Origin: Streptococcaceae bacterium
Lineage (GTDB): Bacteria > Bacillota > Bacilli > Lactobacillales > Streptococcaceae
NCBI GenBank assembly: GCA_902363395.1
Contig: CABIZZ010000001.1
Location: forward strand, 1,116,001-1,180,000
Length of the DNA stretch: 64,000 nucleotides
Direction of reading: 5' to 3'
A program made the position numbers and the translations under genes. Shown in pieces: positions 1-8,256 of this stretch. The notes beneath the pieces were generated by a model, which was not told the DNA's origin, did no database searches, and was given only the letters and a program-made list of their open reading frames with translations. The first letter of the stretch is position 1. Every line of letters begins with the position of its first letter.

Positions 1-481
1 TGAGCTGTTTGGTCCAATCATAATCTGTCAAATCCTTTACCAGATAGATGACGAAGGATTCCAGGATACAGCCAAAGACTCCTATCCAAAGGATCACAAA
101 GTACTTGCGATTGTTAACCCTTCGTTTAATTTTTTCCTCTTCTTTCTCTTCATAGACACCGACCAGTTCCTTTTCCAAGGTCTGGGCCTGTATCGAAGAC
201 CAGCAAGATATAGCATACAGAATCACAAAGATATTGGGAACAAAATAACTAACTACTAGGGCATGAACAAGAATTGTAACACTGTATATTGCGACTCCAA
301 AAATAGCATTCCAGAAACCCAAAGATTGGATATTTCCTGGCAAGCTACCAAGGATTAGAAAGACGTACAAACCAAGAAAGATCAGTAAATTGGTCATAAA
401 GTTTATCTTTACTAAACTGGCTAAAAATTTGGTCTCCAGTTCCTGATTCCATTTTTTGTACCATTGAGCAATTCTTTTCAT
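1..481 (-). CDS. Hypothetical multi-pass membrane protein (3' end cut by window edge)
   Basis: An open frame of 160 codons runs from an ATG at 481 to the window edge with no stop. GGAGG lies a few bases before the ATG. The N-terminal 20 residues are basic and aromatic. They are followed by about four hydrophobic stretches (near residues 28-48, 58-78, 78-98 and 130-150), with a charged Glu/Lys-rich segment between the third and fourth. I do not recognise the family. The gene is divergent from the LysR regulator at 623, with about 140 bp between them. Being a coding membrane protein is well supported; the function is unknown. Confidence 0.7.
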   Translation of the reverse strand, partial: MKRIAQWYKKWNQELETKFLASLVKINFMTNLLIFLGLYVFLILGSLPGNIQSLGFWNAIFGVAIYSVTILVHALVVSYFVPNIFVILYAISCWSSIQAQTLEKELVGVYEEKEEEKIKRRVNNRKYFVILWIGVFGCILESFVIYLVKDLTDYDWTKQL

Positions 482-607
482 AAAGCCTCCTAAGCACTAT
501 TTGTCATCATTCTATCAAGCCACACTCAATCCTTCAATTCTTAACCTGTTTTATAGGGAAAAATCCTTCTAGAGACTGATACTAGCTGGGATTTTCTGTC
601 AAAAGTA

Positions 608-616
608 TGTTAAAAT
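608..616 (+). promoter_or_regulatory. Extended -10 promoter giving a leaderless LysR mRNA
   Basis: TGT followed by TAAAAT (611-616) lies 6 nt before the ATG at 623, and no Shine-Dalgarno sequence is visible. Transcription would start at or next to the A of the ATG. Leaderless initiation is inferred from this spacing. Confidence 0.5.
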
Positions 617-622
617 ATAAGC

Positions 623-1531
623 ATGAGAATCCAACAATTACATTACATTATCAAAATCGTCGAAACAGGCTCTATGAATGAGGCGTCCAAGCAACTCTTC
701 ATCACCCAGCCAAGCTTGTCCAATGCTGTGCGGGACTTGGAAAAAGAAATGGGAATTGATATCTTCATCCGTAATCCCAAAGGAATCACTTTGACCAAGG
801 ATGGGATGGAGTTCCTTTCTTATGCCCGTCAAGTCGTCGAGCAGACCCAACTCCTAGAAGAACGCTATAAAAATCCAGTAGCCAATCGGGAGCTCTTTAG
901 CGTATCCTCCCAGCACTATGCCTTCGTAGTCGAAGCCTTCGTCTCTCTCCTCAAGAAAAGCGATATGGAGAAATACGAGCTCTTCCTACGGGAGACCAGA
1001 ACCTGGGAAATCATCGATGACGTCAAGAACTTCCGTAGTGAGATCGGTGTCCTCTTCCTTAACGGCTATAACCGGGATGTCCTCTCCAAAATGCTGGATG
1101 ACAGCCACCTCAAGGCAACCCACCTCTTCACTGCCCAACCTCATATCTTCGTCAGCAAGACTAACCCTCTAGCTAACAAAGAGGTGGTGAAATTAGAAGA
1201 TCTAGAAGACTTCCCTTATCTCAGCTACGACCAAGGGACCCACAACTCCTTCTACTTCTCAGAAGAGATCCTCTCCCAAGAGCATCACAAGAAGTCCATC
1301 GTTGTCAGTGACCGTGCCACCCTCTTCAATCTCTTGATTGGTCTGGACGGCTACACCATTGCGACCGGTATCCTTAACAGCAACCTCAACGGAGACAATA
1401 TCGTTTCCATCCCGCTAGATATTGATGACCCAATCGAGCTAGTCTACATCCAACACGAAAAAGCTAGCCTCTCTAAAATGGGTGAAAAATTTATCGAATA
1501 CTTACTTGAGGAAGTCCAATTTGATAAATAA
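623..1531 (+). CDS. LysR-family transcriptional regulator
   Basis: This is a 302-residue protein of normal LysR length. Residues 1-60 form the winged helix-turn-helix (TQPSLSNAVRDLEKEMG is the recognition region). The remainder fits the periplasmic-binding-like effector domain. It resembles the streptococcal CpsY/MtaR/CmbR group, which controls methionine, cysteine or envelope genes, but I cannot say which member it is. A second, related LysR lies at 56363-57265. The gene is followed after 9 bp by the membrane-anchored protein at 1541, probably co-transcribed. Its own promoter seems to give a leaderless message. The family is certain; the regulon is unknown. Confidence 0.9.
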   Translation: MRIQQLHYIIKIVETGSMNEASKQLFITQPSLSNAVRDLEKEMGIDIFIRNPKGITLTKDGMEFLSYARQVVEQTQLLEERYKNPVANRELFSVSSQHYAFVVEAFVSLLKKSDMEKYELFLRETRTWEIIDDVKNFRSEIGVLFLNGYNRDVLSKMLDDSHLKATHLFTAQPHIFVSKTNPLANKEVVKLEDLEDFPYLSYDQGTHNSFYFSEEILSQEHHKKSIVVSDRATLFNLLIGLDGYTIATGILNSNLNGDNIVSIPLDIDDPIELVYIQHEKASLSKMGEKFIEYLLEEVQFDK

Positions 1532-1540
1532 GGAGGGACT

Positions 1541-2473
1541 ATGAAGGTAAAGAAAACCCTTATTGTTATCAGTATAGCTCTTGTTATTGGTTTGATTGCT
1601 TTTTTTAATGTTCATCCTATACCGACTCTATTCGAAATCCCCCCTCAAGTTACCTTGAGTTCCGATTTTAATGGCTATTTTGATTCTGAGTATCCATTAA
1701 AGGAAGATAAAGAAGCCGAAAATAGGTATTCATTAACATTTAGTATCGAAGGCATCAACCGCGTATCTTTAGATGATGTCAAAATCCTGGATCAAGATAA
1801 CAAGGAACAAAGTATTTTGACATTTGAAAACGACTCAGAAGGAGAGAACACCCTCTGGTTCGCGGGAAAACCAAATACCAAGTACAAACTCAGTTATGAA
1901 GATCGTTTTTCAGATACCAAAGCAGAATCCTCTTTCACCACACCTTCAAATAGAACTAAATTTAAGGAAGTTCGAAAAGAAGGAGAGAATCTACTTGCTA
2001 ACTATCTGAAAAACAACATCCAAACAGAAATATACAGTAAACTAAATTCTAACTGGACCAATATTTCCCCTTATTATACTCCAACTGATGAGGAGAAAAA
2101 GGCCATTGCTGATGCCTATTGGGACTCATCCATGACCTATACTCTGGAATTCTATGAAGCTGATGCTTCTGATTTCCGTTTTCTTATCCGTTATAAATGG
2201 TCACCGCCAGATATGGACGAGCTGAACAAAAAAATAAATGATCGTGAAGACCAACTAAAAAAAGAATTCAAGAATGATCCAAAAAAAGTATTCAAAACAG
2301 TTGTTTCAGAACTGCCAGAAATGATCAAGGATACACCTCGGAAAGAAACAGAAGAGCAGACAGCTTCCTTAAGCTTTAATCGTGATTCTCCATCATTAGA
2401 CAAGACTTCTGATAGACTAAGGATCATTGGGTTGGAAGATATTCTTAATACAATTGAAGAAATATATCCTTAA
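1541..2473 (+). CDS. Hypothetical membrane-anchored extracellular protein
   Basis: The product has 310 residues. A single hydrophobic helix at residues 4-23 follows a Lys-rich start, and there is no lipobox cysteine, so it is probably an uncleaved anchor or signal peptide with a large outside domain. The C-terminal third is strongly charged (Lys/Glu/Asp). Ribosome-binding site AAGGAGGG precedes the ATG, 9 bp after the LysR stop, which suggests one operon. It has the same overall plan (one N-terminal helix and about 300 outside residues) as the three paralogues that follow on the other strand, but I see no clear sequence match to them. Function not recognised. Confidence 0.75.
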   Translation: MKVKKTLIVISIALVIGLIAFFNVHPIPTLFEIPPQVTLSSDFNGYFDSEYPLKEDKEAENRYSLTFSIEGINRVSLDDVKILDQDNKEQSILTFENDSEGENTLWFAGKPNTKYKLSYEDRFSDTKAESSFTTPSNRTKFKEVRKEGENLLANYLKNNIQTEIYSKLNSNWTNISPYYTPTDEEKKAIADAYWDSSMTYTLEFYEADASDFRFLIRYKWSPPDMDELNKKINDREDQLKKEFKNDPKKVFKTVVSELPEMIKDTPRKETEEQTASLSFNRDSPSLDKTSDRLRIIGLEDILNTIEEIYP

Positions 2474-2480
2474 ACGCACA

Positions 2481-2526
2481 ACAACTCCAGATAGCTCAAT
2501 TGGCTACCTGGAGTTGTTTAGTTTTT
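2481..2526 (+). terminator. Intrinsic terminator of the LysR operon
   Basis: Arms at 2481-2495 and 2503-2517 pair over 15 bp with one G-U, followed by a T-rich stretch on the plus strand. The hairpin also covers the last codons of the convergent gene at 2504. Confidence 0.85.
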
Positions 2527-3472
2527 TATCAAGAACTTCAGTGGTATAGGTCATCTTGTCTGTATAGGTTTTTGACCTTGATACAACTTTGACCGCCTTA
2601 TCTCCTCCATCAACATCCTCTATAACATAGGTTTCAGTAATCGTTGTTTTAAAGGTATCACCGGTTGTACTAATACCGACTGGAAGATTGGAGAATTGAT
2701 TTGAATAAAATAAATTATAGAAAGAATAATCTTGCTTCACATCTAGCGTATTGGAACCCAAATCATAGCGTGTATCCCAATAATTTAATTCTTTTGAAGG
2801 ATCATAATCATCAAAGAATGCTTGATTCTCTGCTGTTGAGTTTGATTGATACTGTAGAAAAAATACCGGGCGGAAATAATTAAAATCTGGTGCACCGCCA
2901 TATTGATAATAGGTTTGCAATTTCCCTGTTTTCGGATTCTTCAGCTGAAACTGAATCTCTGTACTTGCTTCAGGAATTTGAAACAAGGTATCGCCTTGAT
3001 AGAGCATCAAGACAGAGCCAAGTTCAATCGTACTTCTTTTCTCATTCACTTGCAATTCAGGAAAGCGATAAGATAGTTTTTTTAATAGTCGTGAATCGAT
3101 ACTTTCCTTACTAAAAGCCGGGCCGCTTCTAGAGGTAAAGATTGGAATTGTTGCTTTACTTTTATCAGTAAAGGTTACATGTAATACAGAATCATTATCA
3201 TATAATCTTACATCTGTTCTTGTAGACTCTTCCCACTGACCATCAGAAGGTTTCTCAACATCTTTATCGTAGATAAATTCGATGTTGATATCTTGAATGA
3301 CCTTTTTTTGAGGTTTGACATCACTGACCTTATAATTATAAACCTTATGATAGATATGTTTTGAATCAAACCAATCTGGTCTAATATAATATCGAAAAGC
3401 GAAATAGCCCATCGTTAAGATACCTATCAAACTAAGGATGATATATCTCTTCTTAAACTTCACCTTCTTCAT
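2504..3472 (-). CDS. Membrane-anchored protein, tandem paralogue 1 of 3
   Basis: The product has 322 residues from the ATG at 3472, with GGAGG 5 nt upstream; a TTG four codons earlier overlaps the ribosome-binding site and is unlikely. A Lys/Arg-rich tip is followed by one hydrophobic helix (about residues 9-28) and a large probably extracellular domain. It shares with the two following genes a block with YNYK, LEFIY-like, GPAFS, GDTLYQ-like, LKNP.TG.(L/M)QTYY and FYDDY-like motifs and a C-terminal TYT(D/E)K region. I do not recognise the family. Tandem triplication near variable genes is typical of immunity or surface-interaction proteins, but that is only inference. Confidence 0.8.
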   Translation of the reverse strand: MKKVKFKKRYIILSLIGILTMGYFAFRYYIRPDWFDSKHIYHKVYNYKVSDVKPQKKVIQDINIEFIYDKDVEKPSDGQWEESTRTDVRLYDNDSVLHVTFTDKSKATIPIFTSRSGPAFSKESIDSRLLKKLSYRFPELQVNEKRSTIELGSVLMLYQGDTLFQIPEASTEIQFQLKNPKTGKLQTYYQYGGAPDFNYFRPVFFLQYQSNSTAENQAFFDDYDPSKELNYWDTRYDLGSNTLDVKQDYSFYNLFYSNQFSNLPVGISTTGDTFKTTITETYVIEDVDGGDKAVKVVSRSKTYTDKMTYTTEVLDKKLNNSR

Positions 3473-3522
3473 ACTCACCTCCAAAAATTCATTCCCCTAG
3501 CAAAATAGATTTCACCTGACTC

Positions 3523-4527
3523 TTACTTATGTTGCTTTTCATACCTTGCTAGATCATTAATCGTGCTGAAATCTATCAGCTTATTGAGGACTTCCTGCAC
3601 ATATTCCTCTTTGTTTTTCTCTGTATAGGTTTTTGTGGCTGTCCGTACCCTCATCAAGTCTTCTCGATCGGTCCTGATCAGCTGTGTACGGATGACGGTT
3701 GTTTTAAATTCAGAGCCTGTCAGATCTATTTTTAACGGCAGATTCGATAGAGAATCTGAATAGTACCATTTATAGTAATAAAATTTATATTGATAGGTAT
3801 GAGTCAACTCTTTGGCAATGGGGTCGACTCCCCTGTTCCAGTACCCCTTCCAACTTTTATGATAATCATCATAAAAAGGTTGCAAATCCGCTTCCGTCAC
3901 GTCTTTGCTAATTTTCACAAACACAGGACTATCAGTTTTCTCCGGCAAATTTCCGTACTCGTAGTAGGTTTGCATGTGGCCGGTTGTAGGATTCTTTAGG
4001 TCAAAGCGCGTGACAGCTTCCGTTTCTGGAGCTTGATAAAGCGTGTCTCCCACATACATCATTCCAGAAAAATAAGCAAAACTAAGATTGCGATTGTACT
4101 CTGAGCTAATATTCGGGAATCTAGGAACCATTTCCTTCTCCAATTTATCATTGTATTCCAAATCACGACTGAAAGTTGGACCGAAACGAAGCGCCTCCTG
4201 AAGCGGGATCCTGATCTTTGAACCATCGTCCAAGACAGCGTGTAAAATCATGTCTCCACCGTCATAAGGGCCAAGATCAGAGCGAAGATCTTCCTTCCAG
4301 TTTAGCCCCTCAGGAACTTCTGCATTGTCTTCGTATATAAACTCGAGATTGATTTCTTTAACTTTTGCCTTCTTGGGCTTTATCTTCTCTGCCTTGTAGT
4401 TATAGACTTTGATATATTGATAATCCTTATCAAACAAGCCAGGATCAACATCCTTCTTCAGATATTGAGAAAGGGCAAGGAGAATGAGTCCTAACATCAC
4501 AATAACGAACAGTAATTTCTTTTTCAC
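3523..4527 (-). CDS. Membrane-anchored protein, tandem paralogue 2 of 3
   Basis: The product has 334 residues and starts at a GTG directly after AGGAGGTGAGGA. It has an N-terminal helix at about residues 4-22 with a short basic head, then an outside domain carrying the family motifs GDTLYQAP, DLKNPTTGHMQTYYEYGN and KWYYSDSLSNLP. It is visibly closer to paralogue 3 than to paralogue 1: the PEGL.W, YYEYGN, YWNRG and WYYSDSL blocks are shared only by 2 and 3. Gaps of 39-50 bp between the genes suggest one transcript. Function unknown; no enzyme motif is visible. Confidence 0.8.
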   Translation of the reverse strand: MKKKLLFVIVMLGLILLALSQYLKKDVDPGLFDKDYQYIKVYNYKAEKIKPKKAKVKEINLEFIYEDNAEVPEGLNWKEDLRSDLGPYDGGDMILHAVLDDGSKIRIPLQEALRFGPTFSRDLEYNDKLEKEMVPRFPNISSEYNRNLSFAYFSGMMYVGDTLYQAPETEAVTRFDLKNPTTGHMQTYYEYGNLPEKTDSPVFVKISKDVTEADLQPFYDDYHKSWKGYWNRGVDPIAKELTHTYQYKFYYYKWYYSDSLSNLPLKIDLTGSEFKTTVIRTQLIRTDREDLMRVRTATKTYTEKNKEEYVQEVLNKLIDFSTINDLARYEKQHK

Positions 4528-4566
4528 TCCTCACCTCCTGGGAAATATATTTCATAAAATGATAGC

Positions 4567-5589
4567 TTATTTTTTATTTTTATATCTTTTTGTTAACGCG
4601 TCATCATTGGATTTTACAAAAGTATCAAGATCGCCTAGAACTTCTTTGATATATTCATCTTTATTTTCTTCTGAATATAACTTAGTCGCCTTTCTCACTT
4701 TTACTTTACCATTATCATAATCATAATCCAGTAATTGAGTCCTGGTAACAGAGATTTTAAATTTTGAACCCGTCAGTTTGACACTCACAGGAAGATTGGT
4801 TAAAGAATCGGAATAATACCATTTGGCATATAGAAAAGTATAATCATGACTTAGCTCTATTCTAGGTTTTTTATCGCCCCTATTCCAATAACCAAGACTA
4901 CTGGTGTTATAATCATCATAAAATTCTTGCAATATGTCCTGATCTCTTCTATCAACTTTTAAATAAATCGGAAATATTGTTTTTCCTGGAGGATTTCCAT
5001 ACTCATAATAGGTCTGTAACTTACCTGTTCTAGGATTTTTGAGGTCAAACCGAGTTACATCAGATGCTCTTGGAATTTGGTATAATGTATCACCAGTGTA
5101 TAGCATCCCAGAGAGAAAGACGAGCCTATAACCAGACATATACGCCTTATTTAAGCCTGGAAATCTTTGGGTCATGTCTAGAAAAAGTTTATCATCAATG
5201 TAAAATTTATCGCTAAAAGCTGGACCAGTTTCATAAAATCTTTTTAGCGGAATCCAAACACTTGTCCCATCATCCAATTTAGCATTCAAAATGACATCAC
5301 TTTTATAATAGCGATTTGCATTTGTCCAAGTCATTTCTGACCAAGTTAGTCCCTCAGGAACTTCAGCCTCTTTCAAATAAATAAATTCTAGATTTATTTC
5401 CTTTATGGTTGACTGTCTATCTTTTATCGAACTAGTTTGATAATTATATACTTTGATGTATTGATTTTTGCTATCAAATAAACCAGGAGCAACATAATAT
5501 CGAAGCAAAATATAAAGTCCAATAGCAAAACAAACTAAAATTTTGATAGCACGTGGAATTTTACGCTTCACTTTTTTTACCTTTTTCAA
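4567..5589 (-). CDS. Membrane-anchored protein, tandem paralogue 3 of 3
   Basis: The product has 340 residues with a TTG start placed right after AGGAGGTGAGGAG, the same upstream sequence that leads into GTG in paralogue 2. A strongly basic N-terminus (KKVKKVKRK) precedes a helix at about residues 15-31. The family motifs are present (DLKNPRTGKLQTYYEYGN, YYSDSLTNLP, GDTLYQIP). It is the first gene of the three-gene set. The genes are AT-richer than the flanking metabolic genes. Function not recognised. Confidence 0.8.
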   Translation of the reverse strand: MKKVKKVKRKIPRAIKILVCFAIGLYILLRYYVAPGLFDSKNQYIKVYNYQTSSIKDRQSTIKEINLEFIYLKEAEVPEGLTWSEMTWTNANRYYKSDVILNAKLDDGTSVWIPLKRFYETGPAFSDKFYIDDKLFLDMTQRFPGLNKAYMSGYRLVFLSGMLYTGDTLYQIPRASDVTRFDLKNPRTGKLQTYYEYGNPPGKTIFPIYLKVDRRDQDILQEFYDDYNTSSLGYWNRGDKKPRIELSHDYTFLYAKWYYSDSLTNLPVSVKLTGSKFKISVTRTQLLDYDYDNGKVKVRKATKLYSEENKDEYIKEVLGDLDTFVKSNDDALTKRYKNKK

Positions 5590-5677
5590 CTCCTCACCTC
5601 CTAGGAAATTAATTTCATTATATCATAATCACCATCATTATTATAGACTTTCTAATGAAAGCACATTCAATCAAGAA

Positions 5678-5717
5678 AACACCTGAAACAAGTGGATTTC
5701 CACTTCTCTCAGGTGTT
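5678..5717 (-). terminator. Terminator after the sirtuin gene
   Basis: AACACCTGA (5678-5686) pairs with TCAGGTGTT (5709-5717), with an inner AAGTGGA/TCCACTT stem. A TTTTCTT run follows on the minus strand. This closes the long nucleoside operon. Confidence 0.85.
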
Positions 5718-5720
5718 CTT

Positions 5721-6452
5721 TTATTGTCTCAATTTCGAAAATACTTGGCCAATCTTCCCTTCGATAACCAGGTCTGCTTGCTTGTCCTGTGGGATACTGG
5801 TCTTATTGATAACGACCAGCTTCTTCCCTTGGAAATACTGGATCAGGCTGGCTGCTGGGTAGACGACAAGGGAGGTACCTCCGATAATCAGTAGATCCGC
5901 CTCTTGGATAGCTTTTGCTGCTTGGCTAAAGACCTCCATATCGAGGGGTTCCTCATAGAGAGTCACATCTGGTTTAACCACCTTACCACAGTCCAAGCAA
6001 TGCGGAACTGGACCTTCTAGAGCTAGAAAGGACTCTAAATCATAAAAGCGCTGGCAACCCGTACAGTAATTACGGTCGGCACTACCATGGAGTTTCAAGA
6101 CCTTTTTAGACCCTGCCATTTCATGGAGACTATCAATATTTTGCGTCACCACCGCCTTGAGCTTACCAGTTTCTTCCAGCCAAGCCAGATAGCGATGGGC
6201 TGCATTGGGCTTGGCATCTGGATAGAGCAGGTACTTCTTGTAAAAGTCGAAAAAATCCTCTGGATAGCGCTCAAACATGGTATGAGAGACCAGTTGCTCA
6301 GCCGTAAAATGACGCCCCAAGGTGACGCTATAAACGCCGTCCGAGCTCCTAAAATCTGGAATATTAGACTCTGTAGAGACACCTGCCCCACCGAAAAAGA
6401 CGATCCGTTGACTCTGATCAATGATTTCTTGCAACTCTTTCAGTTTATCCAT
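5721..6452 (-). CDS. SIR2-family NAD-dependent protein deacylase (sirtuin)
   Basis: The product has 243 residues from the ATG at 6452, which sits behind AAGGAGG; the open frame extends upstream into the preceding gene, so the earlier start is rejected. The Rossmann motif GAGVSTES is at residues 22-29, with PDFRS, QNID at 104-107, catalytic His122 in KLHG, and four zinc cysteines at 130, 133, 152 and 155. All key residues are present. It would remove acyl groups from lysine using NAD, releasing nicotinamide and O-acyl-ADP-ribose. It is the last gene of the rpiA-deoB-punA-deoD operon, 10 bp after the HEPN gene. Confidence 0.92.
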   Translation of the reverse strand: MDKLKELQEIIDQSQRIVFFGGAGVSTESNIPDFRSSDGVYSVTLGRHFTAEQLVSHTMFERYPEDFFDFYKKYLLYPDAKPNAAHRYLAWLEETGKLKAVVTQNIDSLHEMAGSKKVLKLHGSADRNYCTGCQRFYDLESFLALEGPVPHCLDCGKVVKPDVTLYEEPLDMEVFSQAAKAIQEADLLIIGGTSLVVYPAASLIQYFQGKKLVVINKTSIPQDKQADLVIEGKIGQVFSKLRQ

Positions 6453-6462
6453 GTCTTCCTCC

Positions 6463-7221
6463 TTACAAGAGAGCCTCGATAACAGCATTGGCCTGATCGA
6501 AATAAAAAGGTTCTCGCTGGTAAACAATCCCCGTCTCCTGAGCCAAACTCACCAAGAGCTCCATAAAATGCTGGGAAGAGAATCCAGTCGTCCGATGCAA
6601 TTCTTCCTCATCAAAGGGTTTGATCAAGTGCGCAAGAGGATTGCGTACAGATTTCTCCAACTCCCGCAGTTGCTTGGCCGCATCCTTGGTAGAATCCGGC
6701 AAGTCCAAGAGTAAGATCAACTCCGTCAAACTGGACGAATTGACCGCACTCTCACTATGGAATTGTTGCAAGGCTGGATTGTCAGATAATCGGATCTTGT
6801 CAAACTTCCAATGGTCATAGCTGGACTCCTTGGAGTTGTGGATGTAGGCTGCAATATCTGGGATTTGCATCTCAATCAAGCGCATAAAGATCCGATAGAT
6901 AGCAGGACTCACCGCCCGAATGAAGTCAATAATCTGCTCGTTGCGGAGCTTGGCTTCTAAATCATACAGATAGTTCGCCAACTGTTCCTCTTCAGGATTT
7001 TCATGCCAAAAAAGCTGAAAACCTGTTGTATCTAGCAAGTCGGTTCTCAACTTTTGGTTCATGATCGGTTGGATATTGAGCTCTCGACGCTCGGCCATTA
7101 ACTGCAATAAGGTCAAGACCAGTTCTGGCACACTCTTCTGCTTCCTAGCAGAGCGAAGCGCCCGACTATACTGGTAGGTCTGAAGATCGTAGAGCCACTC
7201 ATCATGAAGGTATTCTGTCAT
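6463..7221 (-). CDS. Csm6-like HEPN-domain protein (putative ribonuclease)
   Basis: The product has 252 residues. Near the C-terminus is R193-N-P-L-A-H198, a textbook HEPN ribonuclease motif (R, four residues, H). It is followed by a segment (DEEELHRTTGFSS...) that reads like the C-terminal HEPN domain of type III CRISPR protein Csm6. There is no recognisable CARF ligand-sensing domain at the N-terminus and no type III cas gene in the window. The start overlaps the deoD stop, and the stop is 10 bp before the sirtuin ATG, so it is translated as part of the nucleoside operon. RNase activity is inferred from the motif. Confidence 0.7.
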   Translation of the reverse strand: MTEYLHDEWLYDLQTYQYSRALRSARKQKSVPELVLTLLQLMAERRELNIQPIMNQKLRTDLLDTTGFQLFWHENPEEEQLANYLYDLEAKLRNEQIIDFIRAVSPAIYRIFMRLIEMQIPDIAAYIHNSKESSYDHWKFDKIRLSDNPALQQFHSESAVNSSSLTELILLLDLPDSTKDAAKQLRELEKSVRNPLAHLIKPFDEEELHRTTGFSSQHFMELLVSLAQETGIVYQREPFYFDQANAVIEALL

Positions 7222-7931
7222 TAGTCTGCGATCAAGGTCTCAAGACCAACTTTCATCATGTCAGTGAAAGTATTTTGACGTTCTTCAGCAGTCGTATCCT
7301 CATCTGGATTGACCAGGCTATCAGAAATAGTCATGATGGCAAGGGCATCCACATGGTGTTGAGCTGCCAAATAGTAAAGAGCTGCTGCTTCCATTTCCAC
7401 AGCTTTCACGCCCCATTTACCAAGCTCCAAGTTCTTTTCAAAGTAGTTTGAATAGAAGACATCAGAAGACAAGACATTCCCAACGTGAGTGGTCATGCCA
7501 AGGTCTTTGGCAATGTGGTAGGCCTTATCTAACAAATCAAAGCTAGCGATTTGTGGGAAATCGTATTGAGGCCAGTCGTTACGGATGATGTTTGAGTTGG
7601 TTGCAGCAGCTTGTGCCAAGACCAATTCACGGACGTGGACATCGCCATTCAAAGAACCAGCTGTACCCACACGGATCAATTTCTTCACGCCGTAGTCCAC
7701 GATCAACTCACGCGCATAGATGGAGATGGATGGCATCCCCATTCCAGTACCCATGACAGAAACACGGTGACCCTTGTAGGTACCGGTGTAACCAAACATG
7801 TTACGGACTTCGTTGAAGCAGACAGCGTCTTCAAGGAAATTCTCAGCAATAAATTTCGCACGAAGAGGATCTCCAGGAAGAAGAATTTTATCAGCAATTT
7901 CACCTTGCTTAGCAGCAATATGGATAGACAT
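7221..7931 (-). CDS. deoD: Purine-nucleoside phosphorylase, DeoD type
   Basis: The product has 236 residues, the normal length of the hexameric (E. coli type) enzyme. It cleaves purine ribo- and deoxyribonucleosides with phosphate, giving base plus (deoxy)ribose-1-phosphate. Visible landmarks are [13 protein letters not shown] near the N-terminus, [15 protein letters not shown] (phosphate site), VEMEAAALY (ribose and base site) and ISDSL with its catalytic Asp. It works with PunA and with DeoB/RpiA, which convert the released pentose-1-phosphates. Its stop touches the start of the HEPN gene. Confidence 0.96.
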   Translation of the reverse strand: MSIHIAAKQGEIADKILLPGDPLRAKFIAENFLEDAVCFNEVRNMFGYTGTYKGHRVSVMGTGMGMPSISIYARELIVDYGVKKLIRVGTAGSLNGDVHVRELVLAQAAATNSNIIRNDWPQYDFPQIASFDLLDKAYHIAKDLGMTTHVGNVLSSDVFYSNYFEKNLELGKWGVKAVEMEAAALYYLAAQHHVDALAIMTISDSLVNPDEDTTAEERQNTFTDMMKVGLETLIAD

Positions 7932-7946
7932 AGTTTATGATACAAA

Positions 7947-8170
7947 GAGCGACCAGAAAGCGACTGAAAATTAGGAATCTGACGAGAAATCCTGATTTCT
8001 CAGTCAGATTATCTATTTTCCGAGCTTTCCGCTCGTGTTCAAATCAGAACACATGCTCTACCTTTCTATAAGATACCAAGCCCGTAAAAAGCACAGTGAA
8101 AATAGGGGATTGACGCAGCAAGTACTGGACTTGCAAGTCAATCGATCTTTTTCACACAGCTTTTAGGGCG
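7947..8170. repeat. Two diverged copies of a large palindromic intergenic element
   Basis: The 325-bp gap between deoD and the broken amidotransferase gene holds two imperfect palindromes, about 7947-8034 and 8078-8170. In each, an inner perfect stem (AATCTGAC/GTCAGATT in unit 1, GATTGAC/GTCAATC in unit 2) is flanked by outer arms containing AAAGC...TGAAAA and its complement. Stem sequences differ between copies but pairing is kept. No coding frame is visible. A small dispersed repeat family is likely. Confidence 0.65.
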
Positions 8171-8256
8171 GGTTCAATTGTAAGTTAGTTTTTGAAAGTT
8201 GTGGCTAGCCCGGGTTCAGTTTCAAACCCGAACTACCCTTCCTTTCATTTTTATAT

